Shown: positions 1 to 8,457, counted from the stretch's first letter. The stretch is DNA of 64,000 nucleotides from Ruminococcaceae bacterium HV4-5-B5C (GCA_900184925.1 FXYJ02000001.1:62001-126000), one strand, 5' to 3'. Made by a program: numbers and translations. Notes: generated from the letters alone by a model not told the origin.

Positions 1-564
1 GCTTATGTAATTACAGGCGGATACCCGATTTTCGGCCTGCCTAAATCTTTTGCCATGCTCGGTCAGGGGTATATCTCAATCGTTCCGATTCCGGTTATTA
101 TTTTTGCGCTCGTTATTGCGCTGTCCTGGTTTGTCTTGAATAAGACTTACCTTGGACGCTATTTCTACGCAATGGGCGGCAATAAAAATGCAGCCCGGTT
201 AGCGGGTGTCAATGTCGACCATATGCAGATATTCGTCTATGCACTGTGCGGCTTTTTTACAAGCATTGCAGCAATCATCATGCTCTCGCGCACGAATTCC
301 GCCCAGCCGAATGCAGGCTCGAGCTACCCGTTCGACTGCATGACCGCCGCAGTGCTCGGCGGAATCAGCTTTGCAGGCGGCGAAGGCAATATCGGGGGAG
401 CTGTCGTCGGCGTTCTGATTATCGGCATTCTGAACAACGGACTGCTGTTAATGGGTGTTGATTCCAACTGGCAGGGCGTTATTAAAGGGCTGGTCCTGAT
501 TGTGGCCGTCGGAATTGACTGCATCCAGAGAAAAGGCAAGAAGGTTAAGGCCGTTGAGGTCTGA
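1..564 (+). CDS. Sugar ABC transporter permease, C-terminal part (5' end outside window)
   Basis: The frame is open from base 1 and ends at TGA 562-564, giving 187 codons of a permease whose N-terminus lies before the window. It belongs to the ribose/monosaccharide permease family (RbsC-like): it has the family signature GGNKNAARLAGVNV after a membrane segment, and a glycine-rich hydrophobic C-terminal region (GAVVGVLIIGILNNG). Such proteins form the membrane channel of an ABC importer with a periplasmic-type binding protein and a duplicated ATPase. The genes that follow (a hydrolase, a GH3 glycosidase and beta-phosphoglucomutase) point to uptake and breakdown of a sugar or glycoside. The substrate cannot be told from this fragment. 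Confidence 0.9.
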   Translation, partial: AYVITGGYPIFGLPKSFAMLGQGYISIVPIPVIIFALVIALSWFVLNKTYLGRYFYAMGGNKNAARLAGVNVDHMQIFVYALCGFFTSIAAIIMLSRTNSAQPNAGSSYPFDCMTAAVLGGISFAGGEGNIGGAVVGVLIIGILNNGLLLMGVDSNWQGVIKGLVLIVAVGIDCIQRKGKKVKAVEV

Positions 565-597
565 CCGTTTTTACTGAATGGTGGGAGAGGTGAAAGA

Positions 598-1425
598 ATG
601 GTTTTTTTCAAGACAAAAAAGATAAATGACCACATCACCTGCATCATGAGCCTGACCGGTGAAATGATGTATCTGGCAGAGGGAAAAGAAAAAGCCGCTC
701 TGATTGATACCGGTACGGGTATCGGAAATATCAGGCAGTTTGTAAATGACTTAACCAGTCTGCCCTACGATGTGCTTCTGACTCACGGCCATATGGATCA
801 TGCCGCAGGCGGCTTTTTATTTGATTCCGTTTTTATCGACCCGATGGATGCTGAGTTGATTAAAACCGGCAGCATTGAAGAGCGGAAATCTTACGCCGAT
901 CTTGTCCTTAAGGAAGCTCCGCCCATAAGTGCTTATGTCCCTGTAAAAGAGATAGAAACACAGCCGATCAGCGACGGAGAACTTTTTGACCTGGGCGGAA
1001 TCACGATTGAAGCGATTAAGGTTCCCGGTCACACGCAAGGCTCTGTTGCATTCCTTTTCCGGGAAGACCGCATTATCCTGACCGGTGACGCATGCAATAC
1101 CTTTACCTTCCTGTTTTTGCCTGAAAGTCTGAGCATTGAGGAATACCGGCAATCTCTGCAAAGACTGCTGGATCGGGCGAAGGATTATGACCGGGTTTTG
1201 CTGTCGCATGGCACTCCGGAAGTGCAAAAGGAAATCATTCAGGGCGTGTATGACTGCTGCACGGATATTATGACGGGAAATGTTGATGACGTCCCGTTTG
1301 AGTTCATGGGTAAGGAAGCCCTGATTGCCAAAAAGACAGGCGAAGACAGAAGCAGATTAGACGGTAAAACAGGGAATATTGTCTACAACAAGGATCGTGT
1401 TTTCAAAACGGAAAACCGGGGTTGA
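598..1425 (+). CDS. Metallo-beta-lactamase-fold hydrolase
   Basis: 275 residues with the metal-binding motif THGHMDHAAGG near residue 62, a second metal histidine in VPGHTQGS near residue 143 and the bridging aspartate in ILTGDACN near residue 160. These are the hallmarks of the MBL-fold family (glyoxalase II-like branch). The ATG at 598 follows GGGAGAGGTG at a good distance and lies 34 bases after the permease stop, so it is likely co-transcribed. The reaction is unknown; an esterase or lactonase role on a sugar-derived ester would fit the neighbours but is inference. Confidence 0.85.
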   Translation: MVFFKTKKINDHITCIMSLTGEMMYLAEGKEKAALIDTGTGIGNIRQFVNDLTSLPYDVLLTHGHMDHAAGGFLFDSVFIDPMDAELIKTGSIEERKSYADLVLKEAPPISAYVPVKEIETQPISDGELFDLGGITIEAIKVPGHTQGSVAFLFREDRIILTGDACNTFTFLFLPESLSIEEYRQSLQRLLDRAKDYDRVLLSHGTPEVQKEIIQGVYDCCTDIMTGNVDDVPFEFMGKEALIAKKTGEDRSRLDGKTGNIVYNKDRVFKTENRG

Positions 1426-1517
1426 TACCCTTTTGAATGAAATTATCAGCCCGGGCGGGTGCTTTTGTACCGTTCAGGCTGATTTTTTATCTGTTAAAAA
1501 TCAACAGGAGGATTCAA

Positions 1518-3212
1518 ATGATTGATTTAAAAGGGCGCCCGTTCTTCCTGAACGATCAGGAGATCGATTGGGTAAAGAATACACTGGCGCATCTCAATAC
1601 GGAAGAAAAGATCGGCCAGCTTTTCTGCATGAATATCAAATCCGGCACGGCTGAGGAAGCCACGCGGATTTATCAGGTTATGAAACCGGGCGCGGTTATG
1701 TATCGGCCAGTCAAAGCCGAGAATGCTCTTACACTTACGGAGTTTCTCGACGGCTGTTCGGATATTCCGCTGCTGATTGCTGCAAATCTAGAAAAAGGCG
1801 GGAACGGGATTGTCGAAGAGGGGACGCTCCTTCAGGCACCACTGGGAATTGCGGCTACGGATGACCCGTCAATGGCGGAAAAGCTTGGAATCATTTGTGC
1901 AAAAGAAGGCGCGGCAGTCGGCTGCAACTGGGCGTTTGCTCCGATTATCGACATCGATTACAATTTCCGCAACCCAATTACGAATACAAGAACTTTCGGG
2001 TCAGACCCAAAGCGTGTCAAAGAGATGGGTGTCGCTTATGTGAAGGCAGTTCAGTCTTTGGGCCTTGCGGCATCCATTAAACATTTCCCCGGCGACGGCA
2101 TGGATGAGCGCGACCAGCATCTCGTTTCGAGTATTAACAGTCTTTCCTGTGAAGAGTGGGAAAACACATACGGCGCCATCTATAAGGCATGCATTGAAGC
2201 GGGAGCCCTGACCTGCATGGTGGGGCATATTATGCAGCCGGCCTGGTCAAAACGGCTTGACCCATCCCTAAAGGATGAGGACATTCTGCCGGCCAGCCTT
2301 TCAAAAGAGCTTAAAGTGGGGCTCCTGCGCGAAAAACTCGGCTTTAACGGAATGATTGCAACAGACGCTACAACAATGGCAGGGTTTACGATTCCTATGC
2401 CGCGTGAAAAAGCGGTTCCGGAAGCAATTGCTTCGGGTGCCGATATGTTCCTGTTCACGAAAAACGCCGGTGAAGATTTTGAGTATATGAAAGCCGGAGT
2501 GCGCAACGGAATCATCACTGCAGAGCGGCTGGATGAAGCGGTTACCCGGATTCTGGCAACCAAGGCTGCACTCAAGCTGTACCGCAAAAAAGAACGCCTG
2601 AGCGTGGAAGAAGCTCAAAAAATCATCGGCTGCCCGGAGCATCAGGAATGGAGCAGGGAATGTGCCGACCGATCCATCACGTTAGTCAAAGAGGAACAGG
2701 GAGTTTTGCCGATTTCACCATCCAGATACCCCAAAATCCTGTATTATCCCATCGAAAGCGAACAGGGTGTTGCCTATTCGGTCAAGGCGGGCGTGTGCAG
2801 TCATTTCAAGCAGCTTCTGGAGGACGAAGGATTTGAAGTGGATACGTTTATCCCGCCGCAGAGCTTTGAAGGCCAGATGAATCCGGAAACGGCAATTACA
2901 GAAAAGTACGGCCTGATTGTTTATCTTGCAAATATGTCTACGAAGAGCAACCAGACGGCAGTTCGCATCGAGTGGCAGCAGCCTATGGGCGCAAATGTAC
3001 CGAGCTTTGTGAATCAGGTTCCCACCATATTCATCTCTGTTGAAAATCCATACCATTTGCTGGATGTTCCGCGGGTCAAAACCTTTATCAATGCCTATAA
3101 CTCGAATGACCATGTCCTGAATGCCATCATAGATAAGTTGATGGGGCGTTCTGCATTCAAAGGAACAAACCCGGTTGATCCGTTCTGCGGTAAATGGGAT
3201 ACCAGACTTTAA
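1518..3212 (+). CDS. Glycoside hydrolase family 3 protein (beta-N-acetylhexosaminidase-like)
   Basis: 564 residues. The ATG at 1518 is chosen over the in-frame ATG at 1437 because AGGAGG stands seven bases before it and the family homology begins there. The GH3 N-terminal barrel is clear: KHFPGDGMDERDQH near residue 187 matches the acid/base loop of bacterial hexosaminidases (NagZ branch, which usually reads KHFPGHG), and the nucleophile aspartate lies in MIATDATTMAGF near residue 280. A C-terminal GH3 domain follows; there is no signal peptide, so it acts in the cytoplasm. It probably cleaves a beta-linked sugar brought in by the upstream permease. Substrate uncertain. Confidence 0.85.
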   Translation: MIDLKGRPFFLNDQEIDWVKNTLAHLNTEEKIGQLFCMNIKSGTAEEATRIYQVMKPGAVMYRPVKAENALTLTEFLDGCSDIPLLIAANLEKGGNGIVEEGTLLQAPLGIAATDDPSMAEKLGIICAKEGAAVGCNWAFAPIIDIDYNFRNPITNTRTFGSDPKRVKEMGVAYVKAVQSLGLAASIKHFPGDGMDERDQHLVSSINSLSCEEWENTYGAIYKACIEAGALTCMVGHIMQPAWSKRLDPSLKDEDILPASLSKELKVGLLREKLGFNGMIATDATTMAGFTIPMPREKAVPEAIASGADMFLFTKNAGEDFEYMKAGVRNGIITAERLDEAVTRILATKAALKLYRKKERLSVEEAQKIIGCPEHQEWSRECADRSITLVKEEQGVLPISPSRYPKILYYPIESEQGVAYSVKAGVCSHFKQLLEDEGFEVDTFIPPQSFEGQMNPETAITEKYGLIVYLANMSTKSNQTAVRIEWQQPMGANVPSFVNQVPTIFISVENPYHLLDVPRVKTFINAYNSNDHVLNAIIDKLMGRSAFKGTNPVDPFCGKWDTRL

Positions 3213-3223
3213 GAGGAAAAAAC

Positions 3224-3877
3224 ATGTGTATAAAAGCTGTAATATTTGATTTGGACGGCGTTATTGTTTCCACAGACGACTTTCATTACCAGGCATGGAA
3301 GCAGATGAGCGATGAGGAAGGCATTCCGTTTGACCGCGAGACGAATCAGAGACTTCGCGGGGTCAGCCGTATGGCCAGTCTTGAAATTATTCTGGAAAAG
3401 TCGAGCAGAAGCTATTCCGATACGGAAAAAGCGGAGCTTGCGGCCAGAAAAAACCAATTTTATAAAGAGAAGCTTGCAAATCTGACGACATGCGATGTAT
3501 TGCCGGGGGTTAAAAATCTTTTGGCCGGTCTGAAGCGGCAGGGCGTAAAAATTGCTGTTGGTTCTTCGAGTAAAAACACGCCTTATATTCTGGAAAGAAT
3601 AGAAATGCAGGATTATTTTGATGCTGTGGCTGACGGCAATCAGATCAGTCACAGCAAGCCAGACCCGGAAGTCTTTCTGCTGGCAGCTAAACTGCTTGGA
3701 ATTCCACCGCAAAACTGCGCGGTGGTTGAGGACGCCTATGCTGGAATTGAGGCAGCAAAAGCAGGCGGAATGTTTGCTGTGGGAGTCGGTTTTGCACAGA
3801 CCTGCCCGCAAGCAGATTTAGCGGCACCAGACCTTGATCATGTTGAGCTAAAAAGCATCGTGAATCTTAAGAGATAA
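3224..3877 (+). CDS. pgmB: Beta-phosphoglucomutase (HAD superfamily)
   Basis: 217 residues. The ATG at 3224 follows AAGAGGAAAA and lies 11 bases after the GH3 stop. HAD motif I reads DLDGVIVSTDDFHYQAW, which is the beta-phosphoglucomutase form (nucleophile Asp, acid/base Asp two residues on, His-Tyr in the cap). Motif III is KPDPEVFL and motif IV VVEDAYAGIEAAKAGG. The enzyme converts beta-glucose 1-phosphate to glucose 6-phosphate, usually after phosphorolysis of maltose, trehalose or kojibiose-type sugars. No phosphorylase is visible, so the hexose-phosphate source is unknown. It ends the operon. Confidence 0.9.
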   Translation: MCIKAVIFDLDGVIVSTDDFHYQAWKQMSDEEGIPFDRETNQRLRGVSRMASLEIILEKSSRSYSDTEKAELAARKNQFYKEKLANLTTCDVLPGVKNLLAGLKRQGVKIAVGSSSKNTPYILERIEMQDYFDAVADGNQISHSKPDPEVFLLAAKLLGIPPQNCAVVEDAYAGIEAAKAGGMFAVGVGFAQTCPQADLAAPDLDHVELKSIVNLKR

Positions 3878-3910
3878 TGCAAAGCGGCTGTGTAAACAGC
3901 AAGGCAACAG

Positions 3911-3950
3911 GGAAGGATATCAACTATTTATAGATGATATCCTTCCCTTG
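3911..3950 (+). terminator. Probable terminator after pgmB
   Basis: Perfect 12-bp inverted repeat (3911-3922 with 3935-3946) around a 12-base AT-rich loop, followed by CTTGTTTAT. The T-run is weak, but the position, 33 bases after the pgmB stop, fits the end of the sugar operon. Confidence 0.6.
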
Positions 3951-4337
3951 TTTATAATAGGCTTATGTGCTTCATTCCGGGGAATGGAGAGTAGGGGATG
4001 GCAATGTCAAGAGAAGTTCGCAAATTGAGGACTTCCATTAATAAATCAAGCTGCGTTTATCCAGAAGTGTCTGAATGAATATCGGGTTCCAAGTACGCTC
4101 TGGAACCGACCTGGGTGTGCTCCATGAGTTATGTCACTGTCAGCCTCAGATAGGAATCACTGCTGGGAAATATTATGAATAATTGGTGCACCAAGAAGTG
4201 GTAGTCAAGTGAATAAGGCGCAGCGACCTGGGAGCAAGCCACAGCGAAAAAAATGTAAGTAATAAAGATTAAAAGTCAGTGTTTACGGTACTTGACGGAA
4301 CACAATGACACGAAAATGACAGCTAAAATTATCCGGG

Positions 4338-4376
4338 GGTCAAAAGGCGGTGAGTTCAAGTCTCGCCGCTTCGACC
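4338..4376 (+). other. tRNA 3'-end-like remnant (T-arm and acceptor strand)
   Basis: The sequence GTGAG-TTCAAGT-CTCGC matches a tRNA T-arm: 5-bp stem, G53, T54, T55, C56, R57, A58, N59, Y60, C61. It is followed by CGCTTCGACCCA, which resembles a proline-type acceptor end with one extra C. No matching 5' acceptor strand or anticodon arm was found in the 150 bases before it, so it is not a whole gene. The hairpin extends to 8 bp plus an outer GGGTC/GACCC pair, so it may simply be a structured RNA element. Confidence 0.3.
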
Positions 4377-4380
4377 CAAA

Positions 4381-4410
4381 AGGGGTTCGGCTTTTGCCGG
4401 ACCTCTTTTT
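4381..4410 (+). terminator. Intrinsic terminator
   Basis: 11-bp stem (4381-4391 with 4396-4406, including G-T pairs), TTTT loop and a T-run ending in TTTTT. It lies directly after the tRNA-like element, as terminators do after tRNA genes. Confidence 0.7.
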
Positions 4411-4546
4411 GCACAGTTGAGGGATCCGAACCCGCAGAGTTCCCCGGAATGGCAATATCACTTTTGGGCTTTGTAGAGGCAATGCCTTCGATGAAGGCAG
4501 GCACCCTATAAAAATGGTTATTTATGTCTGAATTTCAATAATATGA

Positions 4547-4575
4547 TTGACAAATTATTACAGCTGAATTATTAT
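4547..4575 (+). promoter_or_regulatory. Promoter of the T7SS operon
   Basis: TTGACA at 4547-4552, a 17-base spacer and TATTAT at 4570-4575: a near-consensus vegetative promoter 43 bases before the WXG100 start codon. Confidence 0.75.
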
Positions 4576-4617
4576 CATATTAAGAATACTAATAGTGAAA
4601 AAAGGAGACGAAAAACA

Positions 4618-4911
4618 ATGGCAAACCAGATCAGAATGACGCCGGAGATGATGCGTCACCGCGCCGGTGAGTACCAGTCAGAAGCTCAAACCGTCAGCAG
4701 CGTAATTTCCAACATGGACCATTTGCTCTCCAACCTGCAGGAAGAATGGGAAGGCGCCGCCAGCCGGGCTTATGCGCAGAGATACTCCGAACTGAAACCC
4801 GGGTTCGTAAAAGCCAAAGAACTGATAGACGAAATTGCTGCTGCGCTCACCAAGACGGCTCAGATCGTCGAGGATACCGACAACAGCATTGCCAGCCAGT
4901 TCAGAGCGTAA
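4618..4911 (+). CDS. WXG100 family T7SS protein (EsxA-like)
   Basis: 97 residues, the usual WXG100 length. The ATG at 4618 follows AAAGGAG at good spacing; the in-frame ATG at 4543 lies inside the promoter and is rejected. The protein is predicted all-helical, with the central hairpin motif W-E-G in LQEEWEGAASRAYAQRY and a helical C-terminus. WXG100 proteins are secreted as helical-hairpin dimers by T7SS and are needed for the machine to work. It is first in the locus with its own promoter, and a strong terminator follows at once, so it is probably made in excess over the downstream genes, as is typical of EsxA. Confidence 0.9.
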   Translation: MANQIRMTPEMMRHRAGEYQSEAQTVSSVISNMDHLLSNLQEEWEGAASRAYAQRYSELKPGFVKAKELIDEIAAALTKTAQIVEDTDNSIASQFRA

Positions 4912-4920
4912 GGTACATAC

Positions 4921-4954
4921 AAAAAGAGCCTCATTCCGAGAGAGGCTCTTTTTG
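4921..4954 (+). terminator. Terminator after the WXG100 gene
   Basis: 12-bp perfect stem (4921-4932 with 4942-4953) flanked by A5 and T5 runs, ten bases after the WXG100 stop. It probably lets only part of the transcription reach the downstream T7SS genes. Confidence 0.85.
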
Positions 4955-5072
4955 CTTATTTTTGCCGGGCTTCGCTTCCCGGGATTGCGTGGATGTACCG
5001 GGCATCCTCACGGTTTGCAGAACCTGACCAACAGGAACGGTTCAGCATTTTTTCACGAAACGGGGTGGGTAA

Positions 5073-5465
5073 ATGGGTTGGGACTGGAATTCCTTTGCGT
5101 ATGACGTTCATGACTTTTTCACGGAATCCTACGCGGAACGGCAGAGAAATAAATATCAGAATCTTGTCTGGAAGCTGCGCAGTTCGATTGATAATATTCG
5201 CAGCACCCTCGAATCGGTGCGTTCGAGGATGGGTTGTATTTTTGAGCACTTTTATGACGAAGGAAAAGACAGCCGCGGTTATTTTGCGGATGAATTTATA
5301 AAGCAGGCGATGCAGAATCAGGAAGGGGTCAATCGGATGCTGGGGAAAATGGAGTCTTCCATTGGGGAGTTGAGAAGCAAACAGAGCCGCGCACAGAGTA
5401 AGTACGAGTACTGGTGCAGAATATGTGAGCGCGAAGACAGAGAGAAACGGGAATATCGCCCTTAA
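5073..5465 (+). CDS. Small helical T7SS-associated protein
   Basis: 130 residues, predicted almost wholly alpha-helical and rich in charged heptad-like patterns (residues 20-120), with no signal peptide or membrane segment. It ends in a charged tail with two cysteines (YWCRICERED). The ribosome site (GGGGTGG) is close to the ATG. Size, helical content and place between two WXG100-like genes resemble the YwqH/DUF5082 group found beside LXG toxins in Firmicutes, which act as chaperones or partners for toxin targeting. That family assignment is a judgement from pattern, not an alignment. Confidence 0.6.
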   Translation: MGWDWNSFAYDVHDFFTESYAERQRNKYQNLVWKLRSSIDNIRSTLESVRSRMGCIFEHFYDEGKDSRGYFADEFIKQAMQNQEGVNRMLGKMESSIGELRSKQSRAQSKYEYWCRICEREDREKREYRP

Positions 5466-5507
5466 GAACTGGATTGGATTCAGGCTTACTGTAGAGGAGA
5501 AACCATT

Positions 5508-5831
5508 ATGAGCAGTTTTGCAAAAATGGATGGATTGGAGTTTGAGTCGCAGTACCATGACCTGATGTTCATCCAGATGTGCCTTCAAGATGCATATAAC
5601 GCAGCAAGTGAACTTCAGACACAAATTGGTGGAAACGACTGGAAAGGAAAAGCCAAAAACGAAATGCTGGCCTACCTCGATCTGCTGAAGCAGTACCAGG
5701 GAGCTCTCATTGGAAAAACAAACGGTAGCAACCCGGTGCAGGAAGGGATTGACGCGCTGAAACAGCTGATGGATCATTTGGATTCCTTTTATTCGGAGTG
5801 CGGAGTCTTCCGGGAACTGGAGAAATTGTGA
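5508..5831 (+). CDS. WXG100-like small protein
   Basis: 107 residues, two long helices around NDWKGKAKNEM, a W-x-G turn like that of WXG100 proteins. GTAGAGGAG precedes the ATG. The TGA overlaps the ATG of the next gene (TGATG), so the two are translationally coupled. Probably a second Esx-type or toxin-partner protein. It differs enough from the 97-residue protein at 4618 to suggest a different partner. Confidence 0.65.
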   Translation: MSSFAKMDGLEFESQYHDLMFIQMCLQDAYNAASELQTQIGGNDWKGKAKNEMLAYLDLLKQYQGALIGKTNGSNPVQEGIDALKQLMDHLDSFYSECGVFRELEKL

Positions 5832-6466
5832 TGAAGTTTTCAGAGCGGGAAATGGTATTTCTGAACAGCATCTCAGACGGTCCGACACCATTCGGGCTGA
5901 CCCTGCATGCGCCCGAAGAGATTAACCGCGAGCAGTACGTGGCAGAGACAGTTCAGAGTCTGCAAAAGAAAAACGTGATTGGGCCGGACGGTAAACTGAG
6001 CCGGCTGGGTGTAATTCCCGTCCGCGTTTTTGAGCTTTACAAAAATGCGGGAAGCCATGTGCTCCTGAATGGGTTACTTCTATGTGAAACGGAAGACCGC
6101 AGACGCATCTGCATTGCGCAGGACAAGGACGGATACGAGCTGTTCTGCATGGATGCGGCGGCTATTCTTGTGCTTCTGCTGAAGGCCTCGCCATATATGA
6201 GGCGCGCTCAGCCAAAGGACGTGCCGCCCCCCGTGCCCCGGAAGCTGAAGGAGGGGGAATGGGAGCGTGCGGCGGACACGTTTTCCAAACGGAATATCCT
6301 TGCCTTTCGGTTTGAGGGGCGGAGTCCGGTGGAACAAAAAGTATTTTGCTGGGACGATGAAAACGGCTATGAATATGATCTGGCTGCCGAAGAGTGCACC
6401 GCAGTTTCCCCGCGTGAAATGCGGCTGCGCCTGATGAAACTGCTCGGCATCAGCGGGGGTGTATAA
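5831..6466 (+). CDS. EspG-like T7SS cytosolic protein (putative)
   Basis: 211 residues. The ATG at 5831 overlaps the previous stop and is preferred to the in-frame ATG at 5798, which would overlap the upstream gene. The N-terminus (SEREMVFLNSISDG, then TVQSLQKKNVIGPDGKL, then a helix) follows the pattern of actinobacterial ESX EspG proteins and the Firmicutes DUF5081 group, which bind PE/PPE-type or LXG substrates in the cytoplasm. There is no signal peptide or membrane segment. The last 50 bases of this gene are duplicated at 10952-11001, ahead of the second toxin copy. Function is inferred from context; the family match is not certain. Confidence 0.55.
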   Translation: MKFSEREMVFLNSISDGPTPFGLTLHAPEEINREQYVAETVQSLQKKNVIGPDGKLSRLGVIPVRVFELYKNAGSHVLLNGLLLCETEDRRRICIAQDKDGYELFCMDAAAILVLLLKASPYMRRAQPKDVPPPVPRKLKEGEWERAADTFSKRNILAFRFEGRSPVEQKVFCWDDENGYEYDLAAEECTAVSPREMRLRLMKLLGISGGV

Positions 6467-7620
6467 AATGCCCGAAATAAAAACAGGCGATGCTCTTCTG
6501 GACTATGAACGCCGGCTGATTTCAGTGTTTAATCTTCTTGAGGATGCGCTCAAAACCTGCAGCGGTATGCAGCAGCGGCTTGAGAATGGCATGTATCAGG
6601 GGCGCGCAATGGATGAAATGCGGCAGTACTTCCAAATGCTTTCCGTTCATATCAGTCAGCTGAGGGCCCTTTATCAGAAAGGTGCCCAGTACGTTATGAA
6701 TACTTACAAAACCACATACAAAAACGATGAGCAGCTGAAACAGTGGCTGTTGGCCAACTTTGGGGTGGAGGAGGAAAGCGAGGATGCCGGCAGCAAGTGA
6801 AGTGAAGAAGATTGACCAGAGCTGGGAGAGCAAGGTCACAGACATTTCCACAGGAAACCTCTGGGGAGATCTGGAGCAGATTAACCGCGCCATACTGGAT
6901 TGCAACGAGGCCGTTACCGACGCCGGTCTCGGGGGAATCTCTTACGTTTCACAGAACAGTGAGATTCAACGCCGAATGAATGCCATCGGAATCATGGAAG
7001 AGTATGTCATGGGCATCCGTTCCGCCCTGCAGCAGCAGCTCGATGATCCGCTGTTTGACGGCTTCAATAAAAAGGCGACAGAAACACTCAGCCGAATCCA
7101 TCCGGAGAAGTTTGAGACCGCGAACACTCTGGGGCTGACCGTAACCCTCGGAGCGTCCGGGCACGGGGAATCGTATTCTTCGAAGGAGACGAAGGATCAT
7201 CTTGACCTCTATGATTTTCTGGGTTATACTGTGGGAAATTATTCCGAATATGGATGTCTGCACACGGAGAGCATGGAGTGCGTGCAGGATTTTGCGGACA
7301 TGTTTAAGGCGGATTACGACGCGGTATCAAAATCCGGTGCGCTGAAGGGCAGCAGCGTAAAAAGTCTGGACGATTACCTGAAAAATCTGGTCAGCGGCGG
7401 CGATTTCAGCCACCATATGGATCAGCCCTTCAAGAGTTTTCTTTCCGGCCTTCTTGACATCACCATTGTTAAGCCGATTATTGACGCCTGCACCGGTTAT
7501 GACTGCGTTACGGGAGAAGATCTTTCAAACACGGAACAGAGTTTGGATCTGCTCTTTGCCGCAGTATCATTGATTCCATTTGCCGGGGTAGCCGGGAAGG
7601 CAATTGATATCGGCGGGAAG
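6418..7620 (+). repeat. 1.2-kb direct repeat, copy A
   Basis: Read as identical to 10952-12154 (offset 4534). It covers the last bases of the EspG-like gene, the whole 110-residue partner gene and the N-terminal about 279 codons of the toxin. The first difference is G at 7621 against A at 12155; similarity continues with scattered changes for about 100 bases. Identity over this length implies a recent duplication or ongoing gene conversion. Confidence 0.9.
6468..6800 (+). CDS. T7SS toxin partner, helical protein (copy A)
   Basis: 110 residues. The ATG at 6468 is set by the GGGGGTG site and follows the upstream TAA by one base. Predicted all-helical with no signal peptide (MPEIKTGDALLDYERRLIS at the start). 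It overlaps the toxin gene by 17 bases, so they are translationally coupled. Small helical proteins encoded directly before LXG-type toxins (Lap/Lxg-associated type) bind the toxin N-terminus to form the secretion-competent complex, and this is the likely role. An identical protein is encoded at 11002-11334. Confidence 0.65.
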   Translation: MPEIKTGDALLDYERRLISVFNLLEDALKTCSGMQQRLENGMYQGRAMDEMRQYFQMLSVHISQLRALYQKGAQYVMNTYKTTYKNDEQLKQWLLANFGVEEESEDAGSK

Positions 7621-8457
7621 GAAGGCGCACTCTTCCTCGGCAAGCGGGTTGCAGTGGACTGTGTTTCCTATGCGACTTCTTATTCGGCATTGAAATTAGC
7701 AGAACAAAAGGGCCTTGATCCGCGAATCAATGTATTAATTTCTCTCGGAATTGGTATCACGGTGACAAAGGTTGCGGGGAAATATCTTCTAAAGGATGCC
7801 AAAGGAGCAATATTTCATGAAATTCCGACCGGGGAAGAGGAAAAATCCGATTTTGCTAAGAATATTGATTCAATTCTGGATAAACAAGGCATTACATTGG
7901 ATGAATTTAATTCATTGAGACTGAAAGACGTGGCTACACTAAGCGACAATGAAAAGGCGAAACTAAAGGCAATTCGCGAAAGCATACCAATGCCGGATTC
8001 AAATACAGAAATGCAGAAGGTAATCCCCGCCGGTGATATTCAAAAATACTTAAATGGGACATATGATCAAGTGGGTGGATATATAGCTAGAGCGGATGAT
8101 GTATCACATTTAAAAACATATGAGGATATTCGAAAGAGTTTGCGTCTTGATTATCCTAATTCTGCTTATAATCCTAAAGCAGGTTCACTTGGAGTTATAA
8201 GGTTTAAAACACCTGATTCATCACAAATTAAAATCCCCTATAGCCAAGAAATGGGAGGCACAACAAAGGCTTCTCAGCCCTTTACAGGCAATGGATTTAC
8301 AAAATCTACAAACGGACAGATAATCCCCGAATTCAAAGCGAATAAACGTATGCAATTGTCAGATGGATCGGAGCTTTATGAACTGAAGAATGATGGTACG
8401 ATAACACAAGTAGCAGTCTACAGTGAAGCAGATGGACATTTTATTATGGTGAAGTAG
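6784..8457 (+). CDS. T7SS polymorphic toxin A: conserved N-terminus, pre-toxin TG region, unassigned C-terminal toxin
   Basis: 557 residues. The ATG at 6784 follows GGAGGAGG with nine-base spacing; the longer TTG start at 6760 is rejected. Residues 1-200 are a mostly helical targeting domain. Residues about 235-270 (TGYDCVTGEDLSNTE, then LIPFAG) match the pre-toxin TG region of polymorphic toxins. A hydrophobic linker reaches DAKGA near residue 345. The C-terminal 200 residues are the variable toxin, with TEMQKVIPAGDIQKYLNG, GGYIARADDV and FTGNGFT segments also known to me from the ends of Bacillus and Paenibacillus toxins. I cannot assign the catalytic activity; an ADP-ribosyltransferase-like fold is possible but unproven. 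It is followed by a candidate immunity gene. Confidence 0.75.
   Translation: MPAASEVKKIDQSWESKVTDISTGNLWGDLEQINRAILDCNEAVTDAGLGGISYVSQNSEIQRRMNAIGIMEEYVMGIRSALQQQLDDPLFDGFNKKATETLSRIHPEKFETANTLGLTVTLGASGHGESYSSKETKDHLDLYDFLGYTVGNYSEYGCLHTESMECVQDFADMFKADYDAVSKSGALKGSSVKSLDDYLKNLVSGGDFSHHMDQPFKSFLSGLLDITIVKPIIDACTGYDCVTGEDLSNTEQSLDLLFAAVSLIPFAGVAGKAIDIGGKEGALFLGKRVAVDCVSYATSYSALKLAEQKGLDPRINVLISLGIGITVTKVAGKYLLKDAKGAIFHEIPTGEEEKSDFAKNIDSILDKQGITLDEFNSLRLKDVATLSDNEKAKLKAIRESIPMPDSNTEMQKVIPAGDIQKYLNGTYDQVGGYIARADDVSHLKTYEDIRKSLRLDYPNSAYNPKAGSLGVIRFKTPDSSQIKIPYSQEMGGTTKASQPFTGNGFTKSTNGQIIPEFKANKRMQLSDGSELYELKNDGTITQVAVYSEADGHFIMVK

Larger units (their letters stand above)
3951..4540. other. Non-coding stretch between sugar operon and T7SS locus
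   Basis: No believable gene on either strand; the one open frame on the minus strand has no ribosome site or family resemblance. The stretch holds a 7-bp inverted repeat (GGTTCCA with TGGAACC, about 4084-4107), a tRNA-like hairpin at 4338-4376 and an intrinsic terminator at 4381-4410. The composition and the lone tRNA-end-like element suggest a recombination boundary, but no integrase is in the window. Confidence 0.5.

Noticed and set aside
1437..1517. Longer start for the GH3 gene at 1437
   Set aside because: The added 27 residues have no family resemblance, and AGGAGG stands directly before the ATG at 1518.
3972..3990. Small inverted repeat CATTCC/GGAATG as a regulatory site
   Set aside because: Six bases with a two-base centre are expected by chance in this length of sequence.
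8300..8457. Assigning toxin A's tip to the ADP-ribosyltransferase fold
   Set aside because: I see no clear R-S-E or H-Y-E triad; the suggestion is left as a possibility only.
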